The notes under the pieces are model-generated. The model was not told the origin of the DNA. It was given only the letters and a program-made list of their open reading frames with translations, and searched no databases. Positions 1-9,205 of a stretch of DNA of 64,000 nucleotides are shown here, in pieces (the stretch's first letter is position 1; every line of letters begins with the position of its first letter). This stretch comes from Tautonia marina. GTDB taxonomy: Bacteria > Planctomycetota > Planctomycetia > Isosphaerales > Isosphaeraceae. A program made the position numbers and the translations under genes. The DNA lies in contig NZ_WEZF01000023.1 of assembly GCF_009177065.1 (NCBI RefSeq), positions 1 to 64,000 of the forward strand, given 5' to 3'.

Positions 1-25
1 TGCGCGGAACCCGGGCCACCCGGTC

Positions 26-110
26 CTGACGCCTGCAATCAGGAGCGAAGGAAGAAGGCGGAAGAAGGAAACGACCTGTCACACGGGTTCAGGTCGCTGA
101 CGCCTGCAAT
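26..110. repeat. 14-bp direct repeat beside the DUF5131 gene
   Basis: The 14-mer CTGACGCCTGCAAT occurs at 26-39 and again at 97-110. The second copy covers the last sense codons of the DUF5131 gene and the first lies just beyond its stop, so a short 3' end duplication is the simplest explanation. The DNA between the copies is rich in GAAGAAGG words. No coding sequence is visible from base 1 to 88. Confidence 0.5.
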
Positions 111-889
111 TCCCAGGCACGGATCAAGGCCGTCCGTTCCTCGAGCGTTGCCATCGCCACCCTGCTCGGCTCGGGCCGATCGTCGTGGCTCCGCCCATCA
201 AGTTCCCGCCCCGCCGCCTTCTTCCTTACGCCGCCCCACTGCTTGAAGAAGAACGGCACCCCCGCCGCCTCACACTGATCGCGCAGGCTCCGCACCCAAT
301 CCGCCTGCATCGGCCGGGCTCCATGCCCACTCTCTCCGCCGACGATCACCCACGCGATCCCCGACAGGTCCACCTCTCCCAGGTCTTCCAGCAACGGTTC
401 CACCGATAAGAACCTGACCGCGGCCGGCGCCTCCCTCAAATGCTCAATCCTCGGCAAGCCGTGCTTCCTGTTCTCGACACTCACCCCCCACCAGATGTGC
501 GACTCGGCCGCGAGGTCCTTCAAGCTCGTCCCCAACATCTCCCTCAATCGTTCCGACCGTTTCGTCAACACCTGAAACGTATGCCACTTCGCCTTCCTCA
601 TCACCTCCGCGACCGCCATCACGTAATCCTCGGGCACCTCCTTGTGAAACAGGTCGCTCATCGAGTTCACAAACACCATCTTCGGCTTCGACCACCTCAG
701 CGGTTCCAGCAACTTCCCCGGAATGAGCTTCAAATCAAACCCCTGCTCATACGGATGCCCCTGCACCCCCCGAAACCGCTCCGCAAACGTCTCCGCATAG
801 CAATGTGCGCACCCCGGGCTGATCTTCGTGCACCCCCTCACCGGGTTCCACGTCGCATCCGTCCATTCGATCTTCGAGTGATCCGCCAT
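89..889 (-). CDS. DUF5131 (phage Gp37/Gp68-like) protein
   Basis: This 266-aa protein fits the DUF5131 family, once named phage Gp37/Gp68. The N-terminus has the family motif TDATWNPVRGCTKISPGC followed by HCYAE, a three-cysteine cluster resembling that of radical SAM proteins. Further hallmarks are FVNSMSDLFH near residue 75, a VLTKR motif near 107, VGGESG near 183 and FFKQWGG near 213. The length is normal and the motifs are intact. Family members are found in phages and in bacteria, often beside three-Cys-motif partner proteins; any such partner would lie left of the window. The reaction is unknown. The ATG is chosen because the family begins at this point. The gene stands alone, with a repeat tract upstream. 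Confidence 0.85.
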   Translation of the reverse strand: MADHSKIEWTDATWNPVRGCTKISPGCAHCYAETFAERFRGVQGHPYEQGFDLKLIPGKLLEPLRWSKPKMVFVNSMSDLFHKEVPEDYVMAVAEVMRKAKWHTFQVLTKRSERLREMLGTSLKDLAAESHIWWGVSVENRKHGLPRIEHLREAPAAVRFLSVEPLLEDLGEVDLSGIAWVIVGGESGHGARPMQADWVRSLRDQCEAAGVPFFFKQWGGVRKKAAGRELDGRSHDDRPEPSRVAMATLEERTALIRAWELQASAT

Positions 890-1460
890 CCCGCCTTACC
901 TTTGCAGAGCACAACGAGGCTTGGTGAACCGGTGATCTCAAAGCACCTCAGCTCGGAATTCCCGCCAAGGGAACCGACTCATTCAGCCCCCCACCGAGCC
1001 TCGCTTTTCGTTGGCTCGTTCATCCCCTTTGTCGTCTCCTCAGATTTTCCCACAAATCAAGCTTATTCCCCCTCATTTTCCCGATCATATCAAGGGAGTG
1101 ACCTTTCGCGTTCCGACCCAGACCCCACCGCCGAGCCGGCCAACCGGTCGTGCCCCCCCAACATCAACCACTCGTCCGTTGCCCAGTCCTCCGCACAACC
1201 GACCTTTTCCCGAAACGAACACCCCGTTCTTTGATAACCTGAAATTTGACAGTAACTTGCGCGATTCCTCCAAAGCGCACCAGGCAGCGCAACGCCTGGC
1301 GCACCTGCCACCCCCTCGTTCGGTTTCGCCCCTGGCACCCGCCCAACACGTCGGACCAGCGCACCGTGACGGAGCGAACCCATTTTTGCGACGTAAGTCC
1401 TTTCCAGGACACAAAGTCGCTCGGCGCACCGAAGCGCACCGATCCCGTTCCCAGCCCCGT
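890..1460. repeat. Intergenic tract with degenerate dispersed repeats
   Basis: About 570 bases with no convincing gene; the open frames here have skewed composition and no family resemblance. The section from about 1206 to 1440 is built from short recurring words such as GCGCACC and CGAACCCATTT. Two of its words, TTTCCCGAAACGAAC at 1206-1220 and GACGGAGCGAACCCATTT at 1368-1385, recur in the same order on the opposite strand at 61772-61786 and 61555-61572, with one mismatch in the second. That makes it one member of a dispersed non-coding family. Confidence 0.55.
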
Positions 1461-2975
1461 TCACACCGACTCGTCGTTCGCGGCGGGAAGCTCGATCAGG
1501 AAACAGGCCCCGGAACCGTTGGACGGAGCGAGGCGGAGGGTGCCCCCCTGGGCTCGGATCGAGTCGGAGGCGATCGCCAGGCCTCGGCCGCGGCCAGCCC
1601 CTTTGGTCGAGATGCCGGGTTGGAAGAGGCGGGGGGCGACCGAATCGGGGACACCGGGGCCGTTGTCAAGGACGCCGATCCGGACGAGGGAGCCATCCCG
1701 ATCGCTCGACAGGGTGATCCGGGGAGGGTCGCCGGTCGGGGTCGTCGAGGTGGCTTCCAGCGCGTTCTTCAAGAGGTTGACCAGGGCGTGGACGAGCAAT
1801 CGGCGATCGGCCCGGACCCTCAAATCTAGCCCCTCGGCAGAAGGGCGATCGACCGTGGCCGAGGCCGATTCGATCCGGGGGCCGAGCAGGGTCAGAGCCT
1901 CGTCGATCGCCTCACCGACGAGCATCGGCACCGGCTCGACCGGAAGGGATGACTGCTTCAAGTAGCCGTCCAGCTCTCGAACCGTCAGGGCGATGTACTG
2001 CGAGCAAACGCTGATCTGCCGGGCCACGTCGCGAGCAATGGCCGAGCCGGTTCGCAGGTCCACCTCGGGGTCGAGCCCCTCATCGGCCAGGCGACGCTCG
2101 AAGGCGCGACGGACCCGGTTGACCTTCGACGACTCGATGCCGGCATCGGTCACGGCGTCGGCCAGGGCGTCGGGCAGGCGGTCGAGCAGGCGGTCGAACT
2201 GGTCCAGGTGATCCGCCAGATTCCGGCGCTCGTTGGCCAGCACGAAGACGACGTTCCCCAGTTCGTGACAGGTCCGGTCGGCCAGATCCAGCGTCGCTCG
2301 CTGGGCCGACTCGCGGGCCGCCCGGTCGCTGAGAATCCGGACCTGAAGCACCATTGCCAGCAGGCAAAGCAAGGAGTACCCGGACAACCCCAGCACCGCC
2401 AGCAGGAGCCTCCGATACGACGTTTCCAGTTCCGACAGCGCCTCCTCGACCAACGCCCCCGCCCGGTAGCCGACGATCAGGACCACCGCCGAGCCTGCCT
2501 CCGGGGTCCCGTCGAGCAGGATCAACCGACGCTCCTCGGCCTCGATCCCCGGCATCGAGGGGGTTTCGCTGACCCACGAAGCGACGACAGGGCCGTTCTC
2601 GAGCGACAGCTCCAAACGCTCCACCGACACGACGGCAAACCGAGGGTCGCGCAGCTCCGTCGACCCGCCAAGCGCGGCCAGGGCCTCGCGGACCCGACTG
2701 AGCAAGGTCGGGTCGTCCGGCTCCGATCGCCAGGCGTCGGCATAGTCGGGCAGGGTCCGGCCAACCTCATCGACCGGAGTCGCCCGGGCCCACGACTCGA
2801 TCGCCCGCTCCGAGACCTCCCGGCCGGTCCTCCGCAGCAGGTCGTACTCGCGGGCCAGGACGATCAGGCTGAACCCGAGGGCCGCGACCGAGACGACCCC
2901 CACGATCATCCCCGGCGCTCCGAGCGTCTCCACCGGTTTTCGGGTCGCGTCCGCCAGGCGTCGGGCTAGGGACAT
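1461..2975 (-). CDS. Membrane sensor histidine kinase
   Basis: A 504-aa transmembrane histidine kinase. One membrane segment lies near residues 24-41 and a second near 190-212, enclosing an extracytoplasmic sensor region of about 150 residues with no recognised fold. The dimerisation box carries CHELGN with the likely phospho-histidine at 237. The ATPase domain has an N box around N404 (LLKNALEAT), a G1 box DNGPG at 437-441 and a glycine-rich lid near 459-466. No receiver domain is fused and no response regulator is adjacent, so it is an orphan here. It lies downstream of, and on the same strand as, a periplasmic-binding-like protein, which may be its ligand-binding partner (inference). The ATG was preferred to a GTG five codons upstream; neither has a clear ribosome-binding site. 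Confidence 0.85.
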   Translation of the reverse strand: MSLARRLADATRKPVETLGAPGMIVGVVSVAALGFSLIVLAREYDLLRRTGREVSERAIESWARATPVDEVGRTLPDYADAWRSEPDDPTLLSRVREALAALGGSTELRDPRFAVVSVERLELSLENGPVVASWVSETPSMPGIEAEERRLILLDGTPEAGSAVVLIVGYRAGALVEEALSELETSYRRLLLAVLGLSGYSLLCLLAMVLQVRILSDRAARESAQRATLDLADRTCHELGNVVFVLANERRNLADHLDQFDRLLDRLPDALADAVTDAGIESSKVNRVRRAFERRLADEGLDPEVDLRTGSAIARDVARQISVCSQYIALTVRELDGYLKQSSLPVEPVPMLVGEAIDEALTLLGPRIESASATVDRPSAEGLDLRVRADRRLLVHALVNLLKNALEATSTTPTGDPPRITLSSDRDGSLVRIGVLDNGPGVPDSVAPRLFQPGISTKGAGRGRGLAIASDSIRAQGGTLRLAPSNGSGACFLIELPAANDESV

Positions 2976-3208
2976 CGGGCAAAGGTCCACACAACGCAGC
3001 CGTCATCGAGTTCCGCAAGATCACGATCACCTCGACCGAACCCAGGCAGACCCCGAGCAGAACCGCAACACCAATGAACCCTCACCAGTCTACTGGGTCG
3101 GCCCCCGTCGCGGGGCATGCTTCCCACCCTCAATCGCAGAATCCGGTCGCAACAGCGCTCCCCGTCCGGAGGCTTCGCCCCACCGACGATTCCGAGCCGA
3201 TCGGCGTT

Positions 3209-4618
3209 CTATCGGATTGTCCGAGCGTCGTCGGCCGGTCGGGCACCGGCCAGCGATCGACGGGATCGGGGCTCGCCGCCCAGGTCCTGCACACGAGGAG
3301 GGCCGAAGGCAAGCACCTCGGATCGGCCCGGAACGATTGCCAGGACATGACCGAGGTCGGCCGCCCGGCGCTCTCCCGAAGGCTCAAAGGCCAGCGATCG
3401 GCCGAAGGCTGCCGGGTCCTCGGCCGACACGTCCAGCTCGACCAGTGCCGAGGCCAGGTCCGGCGGCGGGCCGGGCTGATCGAGCACTCGGGCCAGGGCG
3501 GCGATGATTTCGGCCGGGATCTGCGAGGCCCCCAGGTCGGCCGGCTGCCCCTCATCCTCCGGCAGCGTGCCCGACGAGACGCACCAGACCGGCAGCGTGC
3601 AGCGCCCGGCCAGCGTATCCAGAGTCGTCCGGCCGATACCGTCGCCACACAGGACGTGCAACCGCCCCAGCACCCCAGGGCCGATCGGTCCGGAACGATC
3701 GACCAGGGCCCGGATCATCCGGCGGGTCGGGCTCCCTTGCAACGGCAAGACGGCCCAGACCGGTCCCTCTCCCGGCGCCTCGGCCACGAACCGCCAGATC
3801 AGGTCGGCCTCCTCCAGCTCGGCCGGCCCCGGTCGGTCGTCCGAGCCGACCAGACCGGGAGAGGACAGGTCGAGCCGTCGGATCAGCACCTTCGCCTCCG
3901 GAGCGACCAGGTCAATCGCCCGCTCGAACCCCTCGGCCAGATCCCGGGAGTACGGGTCGTTGCCATCGACCATCAAGACCGCGCCGACCGGCTCCCCCTC
4001 CTGATCGGAGACGACCCGGGAGACCAGCTCCGCCTCCTGCCGGTTGTTCGGGCAGAAGCGGAAGGTGCGCCCCGGATAGAGGTCGAGCAACGGCAAGGAC
4101 GCCGCCCCCGGCCGATCGACCCGAACCGTCGTCGCCCAGGGGACCAGCAAGACCGGGTCCGGCCGCTGACCCGCTCCTCGACGGTGATCCACCGCATCGT
4201 GCAGCGCCTCGGCCAGGCCAGCCGTCAGGACCGTGTTGCTGGAACCGATGAAGGCCATCGGCGCGATGGGCCGATCAATCAGGCGGTTGACCCGATCCCG
4301 AGTCGTGACCACGCCCCCCCCTTCGAACCAGGAAAGCCGGACCTCTCGGCCGTGCTCGGGGGTCCGGAAGGTGATCGTGTTCAGGTCCTCGACCACCTCG
4401 CCCAGCAATCCCCGGCGCTGGCAGACGAAGACCCCTGCGCGGAATTCGGCCCAGTCGGCCCGCTCGGGCAGGAAGACCGCCACGTCGGCCACGCCGCCGA
4501 CCCGGCGATCGGAGCCGGACGTGTCACCTCGGTAGGTCAGGGCGTAGCCCATCCAACCCACCAGGGCCAGTCCACCGATCAGCAGAAGCAGCGTGCCGGC
4601 TCGGCTTCTCAGGGGCAT
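3209..4618 (-). CDS. Periplasmic-binding-protein-like protein, membrane-anchored
   Basis: A 469-aa protein with a short basic N-terminus and one hydrophobic segment near residues 8-26, so it is probably exported or anchored outside the membrane. The body has the alternating strand-helix pattern of type 1 periplasmic binding proteins of the branched-chain amino acid transporter kind: a FIGSSNT segment near 125, a GAVLMVDGNDPYSRDLAEGF segment near 215, and a later VWAVLPLQGS segment. No permease or ATPase gene is nearby. The next gene on the strand is a histidine kinase, which suggests sensing rather than uptake (inference). The ATG with an upstream GAGG was chosen over a TTG six codons earlier. 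Confidence 0.55.
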   Translation of the reverse strand: MPLRSRAGTLLLLIGGLALVGWMGYALTYRGDTSGSDRRVGGVADVAVFLPERADWAEFRAGVFVCQRRGLLGEVVEDLNTITFRTPEHGREVRLSWFEGGGVVTTRDRVNRLIDRPIAPMAFIGSSNTVLTAGLAEALHDAVDHRRGAGQRPDPVLLVPWATTVRVDRPGAASLPLLDLYPGRTFRFCPNNRQEAELVSRVVSDQEGEPVGAVLMVDGNDPYSRDLAEGFERAIDLVAPEAKVLIRRLDLSSPGLVGSDDRPGPAELEEADLIWRFVAEAPGEGPVWAVLPLQGSPTRRMIRALVDRSGPIGPGVLGRLHVLCGDGIGRTTLDTLAGRCTLPVWCVSSGTLPEDEGQPADLGASQIPAEIIAALARVLDQPGPPPDLASALVELDVSAEDPAAFGRSLAFEPSGERRAADLGHVLAIVPGRSEVLAFGPPRVQDLGGEPRSRRSLAGARPADDARTIR

Positions 4619-5038
4619 GGCTCGGGCCTCGTTCAAAGGGACTCACCTCAATCGACGGTTCCGGTTCGATCGCTCCGTCGCGACCCACCCGAGAGATCCG
4701 TTCCCTTCGGCTCCGCAAGCATACGGCAGGAGTTGTGCCGAGCCACCCGGCCGCCAGTCTCCCCTCCTCAGGCGATCGCTCCAAACCCCTGGCCTTCCAG
4801 GAGGTTGGAGCCTCTTGAGCATTCCGAAGCCCTTCGGAACAATTCCTGGGGCCTTCGGACGTACGCAAGGTTTCTGGCGTCGGCACCCGAAACCTCACGG
4901 TGGACCAGCCAGGGACTTGCCCGGTCGAGTGCCCAAACCCATGATCGGCTTGCCCGGTGGGCTCTCTGTTTCTTAGAGTTTGACGAGTGGGTCCGACCGG
5001 GTCGGCTCGGCCCGCTTCTCATCGAAAGGCAGCACGGC
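4619..5038. promoter_or_regulatory. Divergent intergenic region with a palindromic operator-like site
   Basis: This 420-base gap separates the divergently read binding-protein and phosphohexose mutase genes and must hold both promoters. It contains the interrupted palindrome TTCCGAAGCCCTTCGGAA at 4822-4839. The half-site CCTTCGGA recurs at 4852-4859, 21 bases (two helical turns) from the copy at 4831, and CCTTCGG also occurs at 4704-4710. The two-base centre is too short for a hairpin loop, so a protein-binding site fits better than a terminator. No strong -35/-10 pair was found and no gene is visible. Confidence 0.4.
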
Positions 5039-6412
5039 ATGGGGACTCGGATTGCGAGCATCTCGGGACTTCGAGGGATCATCGGCGATGGGCTCGATCC
5101 GGTCGATGTAACGGCCTTCGCGGCGGCTTATGCGGCGGAGGTCGTCGCTCGGTCGGGGAAGGAGGCTCCCACGATCCTCGTCGGCCACGACGGCCGACGC
5201 TCGGCCGAGATGATGCTCGGCGCCGTCCTGTCTGGTCTCTCGGCCTCGGGCTGCCATGCTCAGTCGCTCGGCCCGACACCGACACCGACCGTTGGTTTCC
5301 TGGTCCGGGAGCAAGGGGCCGACGGCGGCATTCAGATCTCCGCCTCCCATAACCCGAGTGAGTACAACGGCTTGAAGTTCTTCCAGGCGAGCGGCTCGGT
5401 TCTCGGTCGGGACGAGGGGCGGGCCATGCTCGACCGTTTCGAACGGCGGGCGTTTCGCTGGGTTCCCTTCGACCGTCTCGGGACGATCGTTCGGGACGAG
5501 TCGATCAAGGTCGCTCACGCCGCGAAGGTTCTGGGCCTGGTCGATCTCCGAGCGATCCGCGGGGAACGGTTCCGGGTCGTCGTCGATGCCGGCCACGGGG
5601 CGGGCGGGCGGCTGGCCGACTGGCTGCTCCGGCAACTAAGATGCGATCTGCGCCTCCTGGGAGGCGAACCGGATGGCCTCTACGACCACATTCCTGAGCC
5701 GACCGAGGAGAACCTTCGTGAGCTGACGGCCATCATTCCGGCCATTGGAGCCGACATTGGCTTCGCGCTCGACCCCGACGCCGATCGGCTGGCGATCATC
5801 GACGAGACGGGCCGCTACATCGGCGAGGAACTGACGCTCGCCCTCTGCGTCCAGCACCGACTCGGCCAGCAGACCGGCCCGGTCGTGATGAACCTTTCGA
5901 CCTCCCGAACCGCCGAGGAGGTCGCCAAAGGCTTCGGCTGCGAGGTGATCCGCACCCCCGTGGGTGAGATCAATGTGGTCGAGGGGATGCAGGCGTCGAA
6001 CGCCGTGATCGGCGGCGAAGGGAATGGCGGAGTCATCGACCCTCGGATCGGCTGGGTTCGGGATAGCCTGGTCGGCATGGCGTTGGTCCTCGACCTGATG
6101 GCGACGAGCGGCAAACCCCTGTCGAGCCTCGTGGATGACCTTCCCCGGTTTGCCATGCTCAAAACGAAGTTCGCGACGGGATCAGAGCCGATCGCCACGA
6201 TGCTCGACCGCATCGCCGGTGCCCACCCCGAGGCATCGTCCGACCGTCGCGACGGCCTGCGGCTCGACTGGCCGGACGCCTGGGTCCACATCCGGGCGAG
6301 CAACACCGAGCCGATCATTCGGGTGATCGCTGAGGCCGCCGAGGCCGACCGCGCCCGGAGCCTGGCCGAGGCGATCGGCAGCCTTGCGGGCGGCGGGGGA
6401 GGGGCATCGTGA
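5039..6412 (+). CDS. Phosphohexose mutase (phosphoglucosamine mutase/phosphomannomutase family)
   Basis: A 457-aa alpha-D-phosphohexomutase. It moves a phosphate between C6 and C1 of a hexose phosphate; for GlmM the substrate is glucosamine phosphate, for peptidoglycan and lipopolysaccharide precursors. Family signatures are complete: the phospho-serine loop ISASHNP with S103, the metal site DPDADR at 245-250, the sugar-binding loop GGEGNGG near 325-331 and the phosphate-binding RASNTEP near 419-425. The ATG is preceded by AAAGG. The frame stays open far upstream, but that part is antisense to the binding-protein gene and is not family sequence. It overlaps the next gene through a GTGA junction. 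Motifs alone do not separate GlmM from phosphomannomutase, so no symbol is given. Confidence 0.9.
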   Translation: MGTRIASISGLRGIIGDGLDPVDVTAFAAAYAAEVVARSGKEAPTILVGHDGRRSAEMMLGAVLSGLSASGCHAQSLGPTPTPTVGFLVREQGADGGIQISASHNPSEYNGLKFFQASGSVLGRDEGRAMLDRFERRAFRWVPFDRLGTIVRDESIKVAHAAKVLGLVDLRAIRGERFRVVVDAGHGAGGRLADWLLRQLRCDLRLLGGEPDGLYDHIPEPTEENLRELTAIIPAIGADIGFALDPDADRLAIIDETGRYIGEELTLALCVQHRLGQQTGPVVMNLSTSRTAEEVAKGFGCEVIRTPVGEINVVEGMQASNAVIGGEGNGGVIDPRIGWVRDSLVGMALVLDLMATSGKPLSSLVDDLPRFAMLKTKFATGSEPIATMLDRIAGAHPEASSDRRDGLRLDWPDAWVHIRASNTEPIIRVIAEAAEADRARSLAEAIGSLAGGGGGAS

Positions 6413-7122
6413 ACTGGCCGAGCTTTGACGATCCCCCCTCGGTGGCCTTCCTTGATGTCGATGGCACCCTGCTGGCCGAAACCACGAGCTATCTCTACGG
6501 CAAGCTCCTTCGACGCCGGGGGATGATCGACCAGTCGCTCCTATTTCGAGCCGCCTTGCACGGGTTCCGGCACAAGTTCGGTCGGCTCGACTACGGCCGG
6601 TTGCTCGACTACGGCTTACGGATGATCCGGGACATTCCGCTGGTCGAACTGGAACGCGCGGCCTATGAGAACTTCAAGGATCATGTGAAGCCCAGGCTGT
6701 ACGAAGGCGTGGTCGAACATTTGAACGAGCTTCGCGCTTCCGGCACGCCGCTGATCCTCGTCTCGTCGTCTCCGGCCCCGGTGATCGCGCCGCTGAGCAT
6801 CTATCTAGGATGCACCGACCTCTTGACCACGCCGTTCCGAGTCGAGCACGGGAGGATCGCGGGCCTCGGCCCCGGCCCCCCCTGCTACGGCGAAGGAAAG
6901 CTGCACTGGGCCGAGCGTTGGGCCGAAGAACGGGGGATCGACATGGACTTGGCGGCCGCTTACGCGGATAATTGGAGCGACCGGGCCTTGCTGCAGCGCG
7001 TCGGACGCGCCGTGGTCGTGCATCCCGGGCGCAAGCTCAAGAAGCTCGCCCTGCAGCAAGGCTGGACGATCGTGACCCCCCGACGCCCCCGACTCGATCG
7101 TCAATCTCCTTCGGAAGATTGA
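6409..7122 (+). CDS. HAD-IB family hydrolase (phosphoserine-phosphatase-like)
   Basis: A 237-aa haloacid-dehalogenase superfamily phosphatase. Motif I is FLDVDGTLL near residue 14, with the nucleophile and acid aspartates. Motif II is ILVSSSPAPV near 115, motif III is the lysine in the GEGKLHW segment, and motif IV is AAAYADNWSD near 183. This resembles subfamily IB, which includes SerB and membrane-associated acyl-phosphate or lyso-lipid phosphatases; the substrate cannot be read from the sequence. The GTG start overlaps the stop of the mutase gene by four bases, so the two are translationally coupled and may act in one pathway (inference). Confidence 0.85.
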   Translation: MNWPSFDDPPSVAFLDVDGTLLAETTSYLYGKLLRRRGMIDQSLLFRAALHGFRHKFGRLDYGRLLDYGLRMIRDIPLVELERAAYENFKDHVKPRLYEGVVEHLNELRASGTPLILVSSSPAPVIAPLSIYLGCTDLLTTPFRVEHGRIAGLGPGPPCYGEGKLHWAERWAEERGIDMDLAAAYADNWSDRALLQRVGRAVVVHPGRKLKKLALQQGWTIVTPRRPRLDRQSPSED

Positions 7123-7201
7123 AGGCATTCGGGCAGTAAGCCCTTGAGTTCCGAACAAAACCCTGGACAAATCAAGCCAGATTGAGCGGTCAGGCCGTCC
7201 G

Positions 7202-7282
7202 ATGGATCCGAGGACGGCACAGGACCGCGACGGCCGCACGACGCGGCTCCTAGATCGGATCGAGGAGGAGTTCAGCGATTGA
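7202..7282 (+). CDS. Possible 26-aa leader peptide before the sigma factor
   Basis: A 26-codon frame starts with ATG and ends at a TGA whose last base is the first base of the sigma factor ATG. The peptide is charged (MDPRTAQDRDGRTTRLLDRI, then EEEFSD) and looks amphipathic. Its last codons carry the GAGGAGGAG that serves as ribosome-binding site for the sigma gene, so its translation would govern access to that site. It has no clear ribosome-binding site of its own, so it may be a chance frame. Confidence 0.3.
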   Translation: MDPRTAQDRDGRTTRLLDRIEEEFSD

Positions 7283-7962
7283 TGAGTGAATCACCCCACA
7301 GCCCTCCCGTGTCGAAGTCTTCGTCGGTGCCCCCCAGCCGAAGCATCCGCCAGTCGGCCCCGGCCGTCACGGCGCTGGTAATCGGCCTGGCCGCCTTCAC
7401 GGCGAACGCCCGGGAATCGGACCTGGTCCGCGACATCCAGCGGTATTGCACCGTTTGCTGGAAGAACGCGCACCTCGACCCGAGCCTCTGGGACGACTGC
7501 ACCCAGGAGGTCTGCGTCCGGTTGCTGGGCAAGGCCCGCGATGGGCAGCTTGACCTGAACCTCGTGCTGGCCGACGACACCCCCGAGCGTCGCGAGCTGG
7601 TTCGGGCCATCGACATGGTCCGCAAGCGCGTGCAACGCTCGAAGAAGTATCAACCGCTCGATGAGACCGCCTCGGCCTTCGCCTCCGACGACGACCGCAA
7701 TCGCCTGGAGCTGGGGGAGATTCTTGAAGCCGCCCGCCGAGCCGTGCTGTCTCCTCGACAGGATCGGATCGTCGAGTTGTGGACCCGCGGCTGGACCGTT
7801 CCCGAGATCGCCGAGACGCTCGCCCTGAATCCGGCCCGCGTCAGCGACGAGAAGTACAAGGCGCTCCGAAAGCTCGAACGCCACCTGGCCGGTCGTCGCG
7901 ACGAACTGGACCTGCCCGTTGCGCTCGACGAGGAAGACGAGTACGTCCGATTCGTCGGCTGA
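7282..7962 (+). CDS. Sigma-70 family (ECF-like) RNA polymerase sigma factor
   Basis: A 226-aa protein with a region 2-like segment around residues 45-90 (the DDCTQEVCVRLL stretch resembles the D-x-x-Q-E-V signature that binds core polymerase) and a region 4-like helix-turn-helix around 155-200 (SPRQDRIVELWTRG, then VPEIAETLALNPARVS). The N-terminus is a variable serine/proline-rich extension. It is followed 90 bases later by a DUF1559 prepilin-like gene on the same strand, a common pairing in planctomycetes. The ATG directly after a TTG was chosen because GAGGAGGAG is correctly spaced. Target promoters are unknown, and no anti-sigma gene is adjacent. Confidence 0.75.
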   Translation: MSESPHSPPVSKSSSVPPSRSIRQSAPAVTALVIGLAAFTANARESDLVRDIQRYCTVCWKNAHLDPSLWDDCTQEVCVRLLGKARDGQLDLNLVLADDTPERRELVRAIDMVRKRVQRSKKYQPLDETASAFASDDDRNRLELGEILEAARRAVLSPRQDRIVELWTRGWTVPEIAETLALNPARVSDEKYKALRKLERHLAGRRDELDLPVALDEEDEYVRFVG

Positions 7963-8052
7963 CGGACAGACAGATCGAACAAGGCCGGGCTCGCCCGAAG
8001 CCCCTCGCTGTTTTCGAATGGGCCGGCGAGGGGATCCCTTCGGGAGGTTAGC

Positions 8053-9006
8053 GTGATTCTCGTGCCCTTGCTCCCTCGCACCCCATGCCGGCGACGGCCG
8101 GGCTTCACCCTGATCGAGCTGCTGGTGGTCATCGCGATCATCGGCGTCTTGATCGCCCTGTTGCTGCCCGCCGTGCAGGCCGCCCGGGAGGCGGCGAATC
8201 GGATGCGGTGCGCGAACAATCTCAAGCAGATCGGCCTGGCGATCCACAACGGCGGGAAGTTCCCGGCCGGCTATTCCAGCAGGGTCGATCCGGCGACCAG
8301 CGAGGACCTCGGCCCCGGCTGGGCCTGGGGTGCGGGGATCCTCCAGCGGCTTGAGCAAGAGAATCTCTACAACGCGATGAACATGAGCCTGCTCCCGTCT
8401 GATCCGGTCAATCAGACGGCCGCCTCGGTGCCGATCTCGACGTTCCTCTGCCCCTCCGACGACATGCCGACCCTTGTGCCGGTCCGCGACGAGGGGAACA
8501 CGACAACGATTGCCTCGCTGCCGGGAGCGAACTACATCGGCGTTTATGGAATCGGCCGGATCGGCGATGCGCCCGGCGAGGGGACGGGAGTCTTCTACCG
8601 CAACAGCGGCATCCGCTTCCGAGACATCCGAGACGGGACGAGCCAGACGATCGCCGTCGGCGAGCGGAGCCAGGAACTGAGCTATGCCACCTGGGCCGCC
8701 CGCCAGCGGGGAGGCTGGCTGTACAAGACCTCGATGATCGTCGGAAGCGGTGGAGACACGTTTTCTCCCGAGCCCGAGGAAGCGTGGGCGATGGTCCTCG
8801 GCACGGCCGGGATTATCGACCCGCCCCGCACGCCGAATCACTCGAATCGTCATGTCGAGGACTTCGGGAGCCGACACCCCGGAGGGGCCAATTTCCTCTT
8901 TGCCGATGGCTCGGTTCGGTTCATCAAGGAAACGATTCGGCAACAGACGTTCCAGGCGCTCTGCACCCGGGATGGCAAGGAAGTCATCTCGGCCGATGAG
9001 TTCTGA
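8053..9006 (+). CDS. DUF1559 prepilin-like protein (H-X9-DG)
   Basis: A 317-aa pseudopilin-like protein of the DUF1559 family, which is greatly expanded in planctomycetes. The N-terminus has the type IV prepilin cleavage motif [17 protein letters not shown]: cleavage would fall after G17 and the conserved glutamate is at position 5 of the mature protein. The long hydrophobic helix follows, then [20 protein letters not shown] with [11 protein letters not shown], typical of the family. Near the C-terminus [12 protein letters not shown] gives the H-X9-DG motif. The product is probably exported by a type II secretion or pilus route and works at the cell surface; its role is unknown. The GTG start has GGGAGG five bases upstream. 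It is probably co-transcribed with the sigma factor. Confidence 0.92.
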   Translation: MILVPLLPRTPCRRRPGFTLIELLVVIAIIGVLIALLLPAVQAAREAANRMRCANNLKQIGLAIHNGGKFPAGYSSRVDPATSEDLGPGWAWGAGILQRLEQENLYNAMNMSLLPSDPVNQTAASVPISTFLCPSDDMPTLVPVRDEGNTTTIASLPGANYIGVYGIGRIGDAPGEGTGVFYRNSGIRFRDIRDGTSQTIAVGERSQELSYATWAARQRGGWLYKTSMIVGSGGDTFSPEPEEAWAMVLGTAGIIDPPRTPNHSNRHVEDFGSRHPGGANFLFADGSVRFIKETIRQQTFQALCTRDGKEVISADEF

Positions 9007-9205
9007 GACCCCAGCCCAGGGTGATTCGACCTGAGGGGGGTGGTATCCCACGCTCCCAGGAGATCGAGCCGCCCGGAGGCAAGGGCCGACGGGGTGTTCT
9101 GTTGCTCTTTGGCTGCCCCTGGCCCAGACTGGGTCCTCGAACACTGCCGCCGTTGGCGTGACTCGGCAGTGAGAATTCGTGACTCGTCTCCCAAAAAGGG
9201 CCTTG

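Noticed and set aside
3074-5038. Long N-terminal extension of the phosphohexose mutase frame (655 codons)
   Set aside because: It runs antisense across the binding-protein gene, has skewed Arg/Gln-rich composition and no mutase similarity; a good ribosome-binding site and the family start lie at 5039.
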